DNA from: an uncultured Clostridia bacterium
Lineage (GTDB): Bacteria > Bacillota > Clostridia > Oscillospirales > Oscillospiraceae
Length of the DNA stretch: 64,000 nucleotides
NCBI GenBank assembly: GCA_945876285.1
Contig: CAMCNO010000006.1
Span: 1 to 64,000, forward strand
Direction: 5' to 3'
Below are positions 40,711 to 49,668 of this stretch, piece after piece. Numbering within the stretch: position 1 is the first letter of the stretch; each line of letters opens with the position of its first letter. A program made the translations under genes and the position numbers. The notes below the pieces were generated by a model. The model was given only the letters and a program-made list of their open reading frames with translations, was not told the origin of the DNA and made no database searches.

Positions 40711-41898
40711 TTATTTTTTCAGCAGCGCTCTCATAACGCCCTGATAGCAGTCCGCGACTTTGAACAGTTCGTCAAGCTCGATGTACTCGTTGACCGTGTG
40801 GGCCAGGTTTTCCCGGGAGGGGCCGATGCCCAGGGTGGGGATGCCTGCCTCGCCGGCGTAGTGGCTGCCGTTGGTGCAGAAATTGTACTGCGTGACCTCC
40901 GGCGCATAGCCCATGCTATGGAGCTCCGCCAGGACATCCTGCACGAAGGACTCTGTCTGGTCATAGAGCCAGCCGGGGAAGAAGCGCTCGCCCTGGATGG
41001 TCTCGCCCGTCCAGCACAGCTCTTTTCCGACGGCGAAGGATACCTTTGCTTTCAGCGTGGGGATTTCAACCGTCAGCCGGTCCAGCAGCGCCTGAATGGG
41101 CGCCAGGACGCTCTCTTTGGTCTCACCCACCAGCAGCCGGCGGTCATAGGTGGCCCGGCAGTAGTCGGGGACCACAGAGGCGCCGGGGTAGGGGGAGGAC
41201 TTGATGTCCGTCAGTTCCAGGATGCCCTTGCCCATGACGGGATGGCTGGGGGGCGTCAGCTTCTGCATCTCCTGAATGATGCGGCACATGCCGTAGACGG
41301 CGTTGACGCCCTTTTCCGGGTTGGCGGAATGGGCGGGTACGCCGAAGGTCTCCACGACCACTTCGGCCCGGCCCCGCTGCCCGATCTTCACGTTGCACAT
41401 GGAGGCCTCGCCGATGACCACCACATCCGGCTTCACATAGTCGCTGATGGCACGGGAAGCCACGCCCTCGAAGCACTCCTCATGGACCACGCCCGCCACA
41501 TAGATGTCGCCTGCGAAATCGTACTGGCAGTCCTGGGCAAAGAAGGAGGCGGCGGCCAGCATGGCGGACAGGGCACCCTTCATATCCGAGGTGCCCCGGC
41601 CATACATCCGCCCATCCACCATTTCGGCGCCGAAGGGGTCATGCGCCCATGCGGAGGGGTCCGGCACCGGAACTGTGTCCATGTGCCCGTCAAACAGGAT
41701 GCGGGGGCCGGGACGGCTGCCCTTGATGTGGCAGATGCAGTTGCCGTAACAGTCCACATGGACGTCGTGGTACCCATTGGTATTGCAGAAGGCTTTGATC
41801 TCCTCCGCCACCCGGCCCTCCTGACCGCTGTAGCTTGGCGCCTGGACCAGTTTCCTGCAAAACGCCAGCAGTTGCTCTTTCCGGCTTCCATCCATCAT
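40711..41898 (-). CDS. M20-family metallohydrolase, YgeY type
   Basis: A 395-residue zinc hydrolase of the M20 (ArgE/DapE) family, closest by memory to YgeY, a hydrolase associated with selenium-dependent purine and amino-acid catabolism gene sets. Metal ligands are visible: FDGHMDTVPV (His, Asp), GRGTSDMKGA (Asp), GVVHEECFEG (Glu pair), IGEASM (Glu/Asp) and the final TNGSHYAGEAG His. The start at 41898 (MMDGSRKEQ) follows AAAGGGTGAG. It shares a promoter region with the divergent aminotransferase. No selenium genes are nearby, so pathway assignment is open. Confidence 0.85.
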   Translation of the reverse strand: MMDGSRKEQLLAFCRKLVQAPSYSGQEGRVAEEIKAFCNTNGYHDVHVDCYGNCICHIKGSRPGPRILFDGHMDTVPVPDPSAWAHDPFGAEMVDGRMYGRGTSDMKGALSAMLAAASFFAQDCQYDFAGDIYVAGVVHEECFEGVASRAISDYVKPDVVVIGEASMCNVKIGQRGRAEVVVETFGVPAHSANPEKGVNAVYGMCRIIQEMQKLTPPSHPVMGKGILELTDIKSSPYPGASVVPDYCRATYDRRLLVGETKESVLAPIQALLDRLTVEIPTLKAKVSFAVGKELCWTGETIQGERFFPGWLYDQTESFVQDVLAELHSMGYAPEVTQYNFCTNGSHYAGEAGIPTLGIGPSRENLAHTVNEYIELDELFKVADCYQGVMRALLKK

Positions 41899-41936
41899 AG
41901 AACTGCTCACCCTTTCTCTCTGTATATGTTGCTTGT

Positions 41937-41965
41937 ATTTTACTGCATCTTCCGGGGCCGTGCAA
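41937..41965 (-). promoter_or_regulatory. promoter of the M20 hydrolase gene
   Basis: TTGCAC, a 17-base spacer and TAAAAT on the minus strand, about 40 bases before the start. Confidence 0.6.
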
Positions 41966-41990
41966 GTGCTGCCGGGCATCTTTTCGGCGC

Positions 41991-42018
41991 TTGCAATACT
42001 GGGGAAAACAGATATAAT
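41991..42018 (+). promoter_or_regulatory. promoter of the aminotransferase gene
   Basis: TTGCAA, a 16-base spacer and a perfect TATAAT. It diverges from the hydrolase promoter only 26 bases away, so one regulator could control both. Confidence 0.7.
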
Positions 42019-42094
42019 GAGAAATCAGAGGAAAACCGCTGCTGGGGACCAGCCTCCGGGAGCAGAGAGCGACATACGAAAAGAGGATACTCGA

Positions 42095-43276
42095 ATGAGA
42101 TATTTGTTCAATCGAACCATCAGTTCCATCCCTGCCTCCGCGTCTCTGGCTATCAATGAAAAGGCAAAGGCCATGCGGGCCGCCGGAAAGGACGTCATTA
42201 CGCTGGCGGCGGGCGAGCCGGATTTTGACACGCCGGACCGCGCCCGCATCGCCGGTATCCGGGCCATCTCCGAGGGACACACCCACTATACGGAATCCCG
42301 GGGTATCCGTCCCCTGCGGGAGGGCATCGCCCGGACGCTGCGGGAGGACAGGGGCATCGTCTGTACGGCAGACAATATCCTCATGGCGCCCGGTGGTAAA
42401 TACGCCATCTATGAGACGGTCCGCACCCTCATCGACCCCGGCGAGGGGCAGGAGGTCATGATCCTCAACCCCGGTTGGGTCTCCTACGCGCCTATCGTGT
42501 CGGCGGCGGGGGGCGTTCCCGTGGGTGTGGAGCTGACCTTTGAGGAGAACTACCACATCACCCGACTGGCACTGGAAAAGGTGGTCTCACCCCGCACCCG
42601 GCTGCTCATCATGAATTACCCCAACAACCCCACCGGCTGCGTCCTCTCCCGGGAGGAGGCGGAGTGCATCGCAGACTTTGCCCTAGATCACGAGTTGCTC
42701 ATCCTGTCCGACGAGGTGTACAGCACCATCGTCTATGACGGCGCCGAGAGCGTCAGCCCGGCGTCCATCGCCCGGGTGGCGGACCATGTCATCACCGTCA
42801 ACGGCTTTTCCAAGTGCGCGGCGATGACCGGGTGGCGTTTGGGCTATATCTGCGCGCCCAGGGAGATCGTGGACATGGTCCAGATGCTGAACCAGCATAC
42901 CATGAGCTGCCTCAGCGAGTTTGCCATGGAGGCCGCGCTGGAGGCCCTCCAGTGTAAGGACGAGATGGCCGCCATGGTGGAGAGCTACCGCCGTCGCCGG
43001 GACTTTTTCGTCGCCGGGCTGAACGCCATCCCCGGCGTCACCTGCCATGTGCCCAAGGGGACGTTCTACGCCTGGGCAAAGATAGAACTGGACGGAAAGA
43101 ACAGCCAGGAGATCGCGGACTATCTGCTGGAGGAAGCCGGGGTGGCAACGGTGCCCGGCGACGCCTACGGCCTCGGCGGTACCTGCTGCATCCGGATGTC
43201 CTTCGCCACGGCGGAGAGCGACCTGCGGGAGGCTCTGCGGCGGATGGACGCAGCTATTCGGAAAATAAACCGGTAA
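42095..43276 (+). CDS. PLP-dependent aminotransferase class I/II (aspartate type)
   Basis: A 393-residue fold-type I aminotransferase, transferring amino groups between an amino acid and 2-oxoglutarate. Family marks: AAGEPDFDTP, the cofactor Asn in NYPNNPTG, the Asp in LSDEVYSTI, the PLP Lys in NGFSKCAAMTGWRLGY, and the carboxylate-binding Arg in CIRMSFA. I chose ATG 42095, after AAGAGGATA, over the longer ORF. Divergent from the YgeY-type hydrolase; the two may act in one amino-acid or peptide breakdown route (inference). Confidence 0.93.
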   Translation: MRYLFNRTISSIPASASLAINEKAKAMRAAGKDVITLAAGEPDFDTPDRARIAGIRAISEGHTHYTESRGIRPLREGIARTLREDRGIVCTADNILMAPGGKYAIYETVRTLIDPGEGQEVMILNPGWVSYAPIVSAAGGVPVGVELTFEENYHITRLALEKVVSPRTRLLIMNYPNNPTGCVLSREEAECIADFALDHELLILSDEVYSTIVYDGAESVSPASIARVADHVITVNGFSKCAAMTGWRLGYICAPREIVDMVQMLNQHTMSCLSEFAMEAALEALQCKDEMAAMVESYRRRRDFFVAGLNAIPGVTCHVPKGTFYAWAKIELDGKNSQEIADYLLEEAGVATVPGDAYGLGGTCCIRMSFATAESDLREALRRMDAAIRKINR

Positions 43277-43294
43277 ATAGTGATTTTTGACATC

Positions 43295-43322
43295 AAAACA
43301 GCCGCCCTCGGGCGGCTGTTTT
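43295..43322. terminator. bidirectional terminator between aminotransferase and tctA
   Basis: AAAACAGCCGCC pairs with GGCGGCTGTTTT around CTCG, with T runs on both outer sides. It lies between two convergent stops 54 bases apart. Confidence 0.88.
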
Positions 43323-43329
43323 GTTTACC

Positions 43330-44847
43330 TCACTTTTTGGCTCTCCAACGCTTATAGGGGCCGCTGGAGGTGATCGCCATGCATACCACGAACACCAGCA
43401 GCACCAGGGAGACAGGGTGGCTGACCAGGTCAACCAGCAGGGCCGGCAGGCTGTTGTTCGTCATGGTGGCGGCACGGCGAAAGTTCAGCTCCAGCAGGTC
43501 GGAGAGGATGATGCCCAGCACCGTGGGGCCGACAGGGAAATGATAGAGCTTCATCACATAGCCCAGGATGCCGAAGGCGATCATCCAGTAGACGTCCATG
43601 ATGGAGCTGTTGATGGAGAACGCGCCCACCACAGACAGCAGGATGATAATGGGCATTAAAATTTCCTTGGGGATCTCCACGATTTTGGAGAACACCTTGA
43701 TGCCGGTGAAGCCGAAGATCAGCAGAAAGATGTTGCCCACGAACATGGCGCCGATGATGTAGTAGAACACGTCGGGGCTGTTGGTCATCAGCAGAGGGCC
43801 GGGATTCAGGCCGTGGATATACATGGCGCCCAGCATGATGGCGGTGACGGCGTCGCCGGGGATGCCCAGGGACAGCATGGGGATGCAGGCGCCGCCCACG
43901 GCGGCGTTGTTGGCGCTCTCCGGCGCCACCAGGCCCTCCATGGCGCCCTCACCGAAGGGCGTCTCCGGGTTTTTCGTGGTGCGTTTGGCCTGGTCGTAGG
44001 CCAGCAGGGCGGCGATGTCGCCGCCGGTGCCGGGCAGCGCGCCTACTACCGCGCCGATGAGGGAGCTTTTCAGGGTCAGAGGAATGAAGCGAACGGTGTT
44101 TTTCCAGCTTGGGATGATTTTATCGACTTTCTGCTTGACCGGCGTTGTGGTCAGGTCCCGGATCTGGATGAGGGCCTCTGACATACCGAACAGGCCGATC
44201 ATCACCACCACATAGCTGACACCCAGCATCATGTAGGTGCGGAACATGGAGTCGCTGGCGCCCAGCACAAAGCGGTTGTGGCCGGTCTGGTTGTCCAGGC
44301 CGATGAAGCCGATGAACAGGCCAAGAGCCGCCGAGAGGATGCCCCGGGCGGGGCGGTCATTGCCCAGGCTGCTGACCAGGAACAATCCGATAATTGCCAG
44401 CAGGAAGTAGTCCCGGGGCGCGAAACGCATGGCGAACTTGGAGAGATAGGGCGCGCCGAGGCACAGGATCATGGTGCCGATGAAGCCGCCCAGCACGGAC
44501 TGGATGACCGTCACGCCGATGGCCTGTCCGGCCAGGCCCTTCCGGGCCAGGGGATAGCCCTCTAGCGCGGTAGCCACGGCAGCGGGAGCGCCGGGGATGT
44601 TCAGCAGGATGGCGGAGCGGGAGCCGCCGTACACGCCGCCGATATAGACGCCTATCATGGCCGCCAGAGCGGGGAGCGTGGCCCAGGAGTAGGTGAACGA
44701 GATGAGCAGAGAGGTGGCCATCGTCACCGAGAGGCCGGGGATGGCGCCCACGTAAATGCCGAGAAAAACACCTGCCGCCAGACAGAACAGCAGCATGGGG
44801 TCCGTCAGCGCCTGCAGGGCATATCCGAATGCTTGTGAAAAATCCAT
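43330..44847 (-). CDS. tripartite tricarboxylate transporter, large permease TctA
   Basis: A 505-residue TctA-family permease with about 11-12 membrane segments. Marks: GAIPGLSVTMATSLLI, GGVYGGSRSAILLNIPGAP, GALPGTGGDIAALLAYDQA, and ESANNAAVGGACIPMLSLG. It forms the channel of a secondary importer for citrate-like or other carboxylic acids, driven by an ion gradient. The start at 44847 follows AAAGGAGGG. It lies 19 bases after tctB in the same operon. Confidence 0.94.
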   Translation of the reverse strand: MDFSQAFGYALQALTDPMLLFCLAAGVFLGIYVGAIPGLSVTMATSLLISFTYSWATLPALAAMIGVYIGGVYGGSRSAILLNIPGAPAAVATALEGYPLARKGLAGQAIGVTVIQSVLGGFIGTMILCLGAPYLSKFAMRFAPRDYFLLAIIGLFLVSSLGNDRPARGILSAALGLFIGFIGLDNQTGHNRFVLGASDSMFRTYMMLGVSYVVVMIGLFGMSEALIQIRDLTTTPVKQKVDKIIPSWKNTVRFIPLTLKSSLIGAVVGALPGTGGDIAALLAYDQAKRTTKNPETPFGEGAMEGLVAPESANNAAVGGACIPMLSLGIPGDAVTAIMLGAMYIHGLNPGPLLMTNSPDVFYYIIGAMFVGNIFLLIFGFTGIKVFSKIVEIPKEILMPIIILLSVVGAFSINSSIMDVYWMIAFGILGYVMKLYHFPVGPTVLGIILSDLLELNFRRAATMTNNSLPALLVDLVSHPVSLVLLVFVVCMAITSSGPYKRWRAKK

Positions 44848-44866
44848 AGTTCTGAGGACCCTCCTT

Positions 44867-45343
44867 TCAGGGAAGCTGAACCTGGAAGATGTACTGGAAC
44901 ACCACCAGGACACAGGCCGTCGTGATGCCTGCAATCACCAGCATACGGAGCTTTTTTTCATGGTTGAGCGTCAGCATGGAGAGAGCGAGAAACAAAACGG
45001 TGGATACTGCGAAGCCGATGAGATTGAGCATCACGGCGTACAGGATGCAGTAGAGCACGATGATGCCCACCTTGCCGGGAAAGAGAAACGCGAACGTCTC
45101 CTTTGCCTTTTTAACGAGAGGGGGCTTGTCCTCAAAGGGCTGGGGACAGCCCCGCAGCTCCGCGAAGCTGAGAACCGTGGTGACCAGCATGACCAGAGAG
45201 CAGAGCGCGGGCACCGTGCCCTCGCCGGAGAGCTTGGGCGCGGCGAGAAACAGCTTCATGGATGCAATGAAACAGACCAGGGAGAACAGGCCGAGGATGG
45301 CGAGGAAGCCCTTTTCGCCCTTTTGCTGCGTGTGTTTATCCAT
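44867..45343 (-). CDS. tripartite tricarboxylate transporter, small subunit TctB
   Basis: A 158-residue protein with four hydrophobic segments, typical of TctB in size and topology (FLAILGLFSLVCFIASMKLF near the N-terminus; VGIIVLYCILYAVMLNLIGF in the middle). It partners TctA. Its ATG is the ATGGAT that abuts the right end of the IscB element, and no ribosome site lies in the 40 bases before it. A likely original ribosome site, GAAAGGAACACACG, is stranded on the other side of the element at about 47059-47072. Expression of tctB may therefore be reduced or depend on read-through from the element. Confidence 0.88.
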   Translation of the reverse strand: MDKHTQQKGEKGFLAILGLFSLVCFIASMKLFLAAPKLSGEGTVPALCSLVMLVTTVLSFAELRGCPQPFEDKPPLVKKAKETFAFLFPGKVGIIVLYCILYAVMLNLIGFAVSTVLFLALSMLTLNHEKKLRMLVIAGITTACVLVVFQYIFQVQLP

Positions 45344-45411
45344 AATATCGGCAAGGGTACACCGTCCAGATGCGAAGCATTGGGCGGTGAGGAATTGCCG
45401 TTCCCTCCTTT
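45338..45411 (-). repeat. right end of the IscB element
   Basis: Contains the bulged hairpin CCAATGCTTCGCATCTGG, followed by ACGGTGTACC and TGCCGATATT before ATGGAT. It is almost the same as the solo end at 3378-3448; they differ mainly in the hairpin loop and in two short patches. Confidence 0.85.
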
Positions 45412-45420
45412 AATGTAAAA

Positions 45421-46710
45421 TCAAGCAATCAGATAACCAGAAGACCTCTCAAGAAGTTTTAATCTTTTGTAGGAGATGCCGTCTTTAATCATCTGACCAC
45501 TGATAGTCTTGATGGTAAAGATTCCGGTTTTTCTCCGCCCCCAGATAAAGCACTCTTCTCCTTCAAAAAGGACCTTATCAAAGAGACGGAAACCCTTAAC
45601 GTACTTATCTGCCTGATTTGATTTGCGTACGCCTCCCTTGGAGATTGTGGCCTTATGCAACTGCCGATTATGGCGTCTCACAGGCTTTACGGTGTAAACC
45701 CGGTTAGCTCGTTCGATGGCGAACTCCCCGGCATCGTTGAACCCTGCGGGTCCGTGGCAAATCGCCAGAGCATCATTGATGTGGCTCTTCGGCAGGTGCA
45801 TTTTTTCTTCTCTGATGTACTTGGTAATGTAGCCATGGGTCTCCCACACGGGGATATCCAACTCTGAACGAAGTCTAAGGAACAGTTCCTTCCGCATGAT
45901 GCCCATGAATGCAGCGTCTCTCGTAGAGTGACGTTTGCGTTTCTTGAGGTCCTCTGCGGTGATGATGCCCTTATGGAGCTTCTTGTGGCAATCCTCACAG
46001 AGAGTGACCAGATTATCCGGGGCGTTGCCCCCGGTCTTCCGGCTCTCCCGGTGATGCACATGGAGCTTGACGTCGTTCTTCTTGGTAGAGTGGGCGCCGC
46101 AGCACTGACAGGTGTAACCATCTCGCCAAAGGACGTACTGCCGAACATTGTATTGCCCGAGCATTTCACCCTTCTGGTAGTCTTCACCCTGCGGGACAGG
46201 CTTGCCTTCCTCCACTGCCTTGATGAGCTGGAGGTCAAACTCAGCGGTCTCAACGACCACCTTAGTCACGGGAAGCAGATTGCAAATCCGCTTGATTGCT
46301 GTGACGTGCTCCTGAATCTTGACCTCCACAGAGGGTGCGAGCCATCCCTTGTGTTTGCTGTGTACCCTGTTGTTGAACCGAGGCTTGCGATACCTTGTTT
46401 TGCGGTTTCTCCTTGCTCTGCGGAACTCCCGGCGGGTAGAGAGGTTGTCCACCACATCGTTGCGAGGTTTGACCTCCTCAGCGAGCAGTTCCTTCCTCGT
46501 GCCCCCGCTGGTAATTCCGATGGCCTTGCTTCCGGCATCCACACAGAGAAGCACTTCCTGAGTGTAATGCGTGGTCGGCACAACCATCTGAATGGTGAAT
46601 GGTGTCCGATGTTTCACTTTGGCTCTCTTGGCATCCAACAGGTGCCGAGCCTTCGCTTCGGAGCAGGGCATCAGGGGACGCCCATCTTCCGCGATAACAT
46701 AGACCGACAT
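45421..46710 (-). CDS. iscB: IscB RNA-guided endonuclease
   Basis: A 429-residue IscB, the ancestor-type nuclease of Cas9. The N-terminal PLMP motif (GRPLMPCS), RuvC-I Asp D58 (CVDAGSKAIGIT), arginine-rich bridge helix (RREFRRARRNRKTRYR), RuvC-II Glu (VVVETAEFD), HNH domain (LHVHHRESRKTGG, CxxC at CEDCHK and CQCC) and RuvC-III (SHINDALAICHG) are all present and in frame. The start at 46710 follows GGGAGGAGGACATCAAGA. Both nuclease sites look intact, so it should cut both strands when loaded with its omega-RNA. Confidence 0.95.
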   Translation of the reverse strand: MSVYVIAEDGRPLMPCSEAKARHLLDAKRAKVKHRTPFTIQMVVPTTHYTQEVLLCVDAGSKAIGITSGGTRKELLAEEVKPRNDVVDNLSTRREFRRARRNRKTRYRKPRFNNRVHSKHKGWLAPSVEVKIQEHVTAIKRICNLLPVTKVVVETAEFDLQLIKAVEEGKPVPQGEDYQKGEMLGQYNVRQYVLWRDGYTCQCCGAHSTKKNDVKLHVHHRESRKTGGNAPDNLVTLCEDCHKKLHKGIITAEDLKKRKRHSTRDAAFMGIMRKELFLRLRSELDIPVWETHGYITKYIREEKMHLPKSHINDALAICHGPAGFNDAGEFAIERANRVYTVKPVRRHNRQLHKATISKGGVRKSNQADKYVKGFRLFDKVLFEGEECFIWGRRKTGIFTIKTISGQMIKDGISYKRLKLLERSSGYLIA

Positions 46711-46724
46711 TCTTGATGTCCTCC

Positions 46725-47035
46725 TCCCTTGAAAAAATTGGTTGGCGGCTAAAGGAAGTCGCCGCACCCATAAAAGGCCGAGCCTCTCATGGGCGTCAGG
46801 TGCCCGTCCCCCATGTTATCCCGTGGTTTCTTTAGATGTCACACTGTCCACAACCGATAAGACTGTTTAATGGCATCCCGCAGAGCAGTGGATTCGGGCG
46901 TACGTCCACTGGTGCCTATCCCGCATTCCTGCGATTCACGGGTAACGTAGTTCTTCCTTTTCGGAAGTCCTCGGGGTAGTCAACTCCAGCTTATGAGATA
47001 TTGCTCTCACAAGTCCCGTCCAAATCTTCAGATTT
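46725..47035 (-). ncRNA. IscB omega-RNA (HEARO-type) region
   Basis: About 300 non-coding bases directly upstream of iscB on the same strand are dense in paired segments, e.g. CTCATAAGCTGGAG, CCGAAAAGG and CTGACGCCCATGAGAGGCTC, and end near the iscB ribosome site. Position and length match the HEARO/omega-RNA that guides IscB. The guide would be the DNA just outside the left end (ending about ACACACGTGTCAATA on the minus strand). Exact ends not determined. Confidence 0.75.
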
Positions 47036-47084
47036 GGGCGGGGTTATTGACACGTGTGTTCCTTTCAGGTAAAATCAGTGGGAA

Positions 47085-47113
47085 GAAGCAGGCCGCGCGA
47101 TGCGGCCTGCTTC
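47085..47113 (-). terminator. hairpin after tctC
   Basis: GAAGCAGGCCGC pairs with GCGGCCTGCTTC (12 bp) around 5 nt. The run after it on the minus strand (TTCCCACTGATTTT) is a poor T tract. Such hairpins often follow binding-protein genes inside operons and lower the expression of downstream permease genes. Confidence 0.65.
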
Positions 47114-47136
47114 CTTATGAGCTGCTATTTTCCAAA

Positions 47137-48189
47137 TTACCGCTCGATACCCACGGAGGCGGGGTCGATGCTGGCGACGCCGGAGTCATAGAGCATATAG
47201 CTGGTGGTGGAGCGGTACTTCTTCAGGTATTCCACCGCCTCGTCGCCGGTCATGTTCATCACGAAGCAGCCCTTGGAGGCCACCAGCTCCTGGAAGTCGG
47301 GAGCTTCGCAGGCCTTGGAGAAGGCGGCGGTCAGGGTGTCGATAATGGCCTGATCCGTGCCCTGCTTCACGAAGACGCCGTAGAAGGGGCCCCAGGGGAG
47401 GACTTCGTTGTACTCGGGGTAAATTTCGGTGATGGCGGGCACGTCATCGAAGCCCTTCAGCCGCTCGTTGTGGAACATAGCCAGGATGCGGATGTCGCCG
47501 GACTGGTAGAAGCTGGCGATGGAGCCCAAGGTGGAGACAGCGAAATCGGCGTTGCCGCCCATGACGGCGATGGCGCACTCGTTCTCACCGTCGAAGGGGA
47601 CCATGTTGGGCTCCGTGCCGCTGATGCTGCGGATGATGGTGGCGGCAGTCTCAGGCAGGCCGCCCGCGCCGGTGGTGGCGGCAACGACCTTGCCGGGATT
47701 GGCCAGCATATCGTTGAACAGGTCCTCCACAGTCTGATACTTGGAGTCCTTGGCGACGAAGATGCCGCCGTAGCTGTTGCTCAGCAGGCAGATGGGATAG
47801 AAGTCGTCGTAGTCCAGTTCGCTGGTGCCCATGACCTTGGCAATCTGGGGATTCTCCGCGCCGAACAGCAGTTCGTAGCCGTCCGCGGCCTGGGCGTTGA
47901 CGTAGGCGGTGGAGACGCCGCCGCCGGAGCCGGCACGATTGGTGAAGACGATGGACTGGCCCAGTTCCTCCTGGGCCACCAGGCCGGCGGCACGGGAGAC
48001 GGTATCACAAATGCCGCCGGCGCTCCACATGATGGAGCCCTGGATGCTCTTGGTGGGATAAGCGGCGGTCTCGGCCGGCTTTGCCGGAGATGCGCCGGAA
48101 TTGGAGGTGGCACCGCCGGAAGAAGCGCCACAGGCTGCCAGCGAGCATACCATAACAGCGGTCAGAAGCATTGCGATGATCTTTTTCAT
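47137..48189 (-). CDS. tripartite tricarboxylate transporter substrate-binding lipoprotein TctC
   Basis: A 350-residue lipoprotein: signal peptide with lipobox VCSLAACG, a Ser/Gly/Ala linker, then the Bug/TctC-type binding fold (YPTKSIQGSIMWSAGGICD, SIVFTNRAGSGGGVSTAYVN). It captures the carboxylate substrate for TctA/TctB. First gene of the operon, with a promoter at 48270-48298. The IscB element separates it from tctB by about 1.8 kb. Confidence 0.92.
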   Translation of the reverse strand: MKKIIAMLLTAVMVCSLAACGASSGGATSNSGASPAKPAETAAYPTKSIQGSIMWSAGGICDTVSRAAGLVAQEELGQSIVFTNRAGSGGGVSTAYVNAQAADGYELLFGAENPQIAKVMGTSELDYDDFYPICLLSNSYGGIFVAKDSKYQTVEDLFNDMLANPGKVVAATTGAGGLPETAATIIRSISGTEPNMVPFDGENECAIAVMGGNADFAVSTLGSIASFYQSGDIRILAMFHNERLKGFDDVPAITEIYPEYNEVLPWGPFYGVFVKQGTDQAIIDTLTAAFSKACEAPDFQELVASKGCFVMNMTGDEAVEYLKKYRSTTSYMLYDSGVASIDPASVGIER

Positions 48190-48269
48190 GGGGGAATTCT
48201 CTCCTTTTTCTCAGTAAGGACTTCATAAACTTTGATAGTTTAATACTTAAAAGCGATGAAGTCTTAACT

Positions 48270-48298
48270 ATACTACTGCAAGAATCAAAAATAGTCAA
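48270..48298 (-). promoter_or_regulatory. promoter of the tctC operon
   Basis: TTGACT, a 17-base spacer and TAGTAT on the minus strand, in an A/T-rich stretch about 80 bases before tctC. Confidence 0.6.
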
Positions 48299-48439
48299 GA
48301 AAAAATTTTGCCCTTTAAAGTGTGAAGCGCAAAACGGCGGGACGATAAAAGCTGCTGGCGAGAGAGCTCTTGCCGCCAGGGCGGGAAGGTGGTACAATAC
48401 GGTCTCGACACCAAATACCTCCGCTGGAAAGGAATAACC

Positions 48440-49591
48440 ATGAATCAGAAAGAACTTAATGAGATCCGCAGGCGCTTCCGCCTGGATAAAAGCAGTATCA
48501 GCCGCATCTTCGGCTGCTATGTGAACAGCAACCGGGAGGTCATCTCCTGGATCGACGCATCCCTTGGACTGATGTCCCAGGAGGAATCGGAAATGTATCT
48601 GACGCTCCTGAAAAAATCACTTTCCGGGGCCTTAGGCAAGAATCTGGTGGACATCGTGTTCAGCACCCAGCAGGTGGCCGACAGCGATGAGCACCGACTG
48701 CTCCAGACGCTGCGGATGACCGCCCTCCAGGACCCCAACGCCCGGGAGACTCTATGCCGCAAAATCATCGATTCCATCAACATGGGGGAGAGCAATTACC
48801 TCATCCTCCTGGCGGCGGACGCCTACGACGTGCCCTACCGGGGGCGGGATGGAGAGCTGCAGGCCGACGCCTCGGACCAGGTGTTCAAATACTTCGTGTG
48901 CAGCATCTGCCCGGTGAAGGCCCCCGACCTGGAGCTGCGCTATGACCTGGAGAGCCATGAGTTCCACAGTTCCTCCACGGGCTATGTGGCATCTTCACCG
49001 GAGCTGGGCTTTTTGTATCCGGCCTTTGACAACCGGGCCGCCAACATTTACAATGCACTTTTTTACAGCCGGAACGCCGCTGAGCTCCACCAGGAGGTCA
49101 TCGACGCGGTGTTCTGCGTGGAGCCTCCTATGTCTGCCGCCGAGCAGAAGAACGTGTTTGACTCTGCACTGGCGGATACGCTGGATAAGGACTGCAGCTA
49201 TGATGTGGTCCAGTCTGTACATGAACAGATCCGGGCCAGGATCGACGAGCATACGGAGAGCAAGAGCCCGGAGCCGCTGGATATGACCATTGGTGAAGTG
49301 GGCGGTATTCTGAGCAGCAGCGGCGTTTCCGCGGAAAAGGTGGAGGCTTTCCAGAAAGAGTGCGAAAAGCAGTACGGTGACGGGGCGGTGCTGAACCCCA
49401 AGAATATCATCGAAAGCAAAAAGTATGAGGTCACGACGCCGGAAGTCAAGATCACGGTGGCACCGGAGAATAGCTACCTGCTGGAAACCAGAGTCATCAA
49501 TGGCCGCAAGTACATCCTGATCCCCGCGGACGGGGGTGTGGCGGTCAATGGTATCGGTGTGACCATTCCGAACGAAGCGCCTGCAGAGTAA
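48440..49591 (+). CDS. DUF4317 family protein
   Basis: A 383-residue cytoplasmic protein of the clostridial family DUF4317. The start MNQKELNEIRRRFRLDKSSI and the motifs IFGCYVNSNREVISWID and YLILLAADAYDVPYRGRDG are typical. I chose ATG 48440, after GGAAAGGAAT, over the ORF-track start. It has no signal peptide or membrane segment and no known activity. It is a single gene, divergent from tctC, with a strong terminator. Confidence 0.85.
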   Translation: MNQKELNEIRRRFRLDKSSISRIFGCYVNSNREVISWIDASLGLMSQEESEMYLTLLKKSLSGALGKNLVDIVFSTQQVADSDEHRLLQTLRMTALQDPNARETLCRKIIDSINMGESNYLILLAADAYDVPYRGRDGELQADASDQVFKYFVCSICPVKAPDLELRYDLESHEFHSSSTGYVASSPELGFLYPAFDNRAANIYNALFYSRNAAELHQEVIDAVFCVEPPMSAAEQKNVFDSALADTLDKDCSYDVVQSVHEQIRARIDEHTESKSPEPLDMTIGEVGGILSSSGVSAEKVEAFQKECEKQYGDGAVLNPKNIIESKKYEVTTPEVKITVAPENSYLLETRVINGRKYILIPADGGVAVNGIGVTIPNEAPAE

Positions 49592-49609
49592 TCATTTGAG
49601 CATCATGAA

Positions 49610-49649
49610 GCCGCCATGCCGGACATTGAACCGGCATGGCGGCATTTTT
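49610..49649 (+). terminator. intrinsic terminator after DUF4317
   Basis: GCCGCCATGCCGG pairs perfectly with CCGGCATGGCGGC around 8 nt, followed by ATTTTTG. Confidence 0.9.
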
Positions 49650-49668
49650 GCGTTTTTCTGTTCGGAGG

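Larger units (their letters stand above)
45345..47055 (-). mobile_element. IS200/IS605-type element carrying iscB
   Basis: The element splits tctC from tctB. The left end holds the hairpin CCAAATCTGAAGATTTGG near 47023-47040, and the right end holds the similar bulged hairpin near 45365-45385; both are flanked by CCGCCC and GGACGG. Inside are the omega-RNA region and iscB. No tnpA is present. Limits are estimated: the right one from the shared ATGGAT junction, the left one from hairpin position. Confidence 0.82.
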
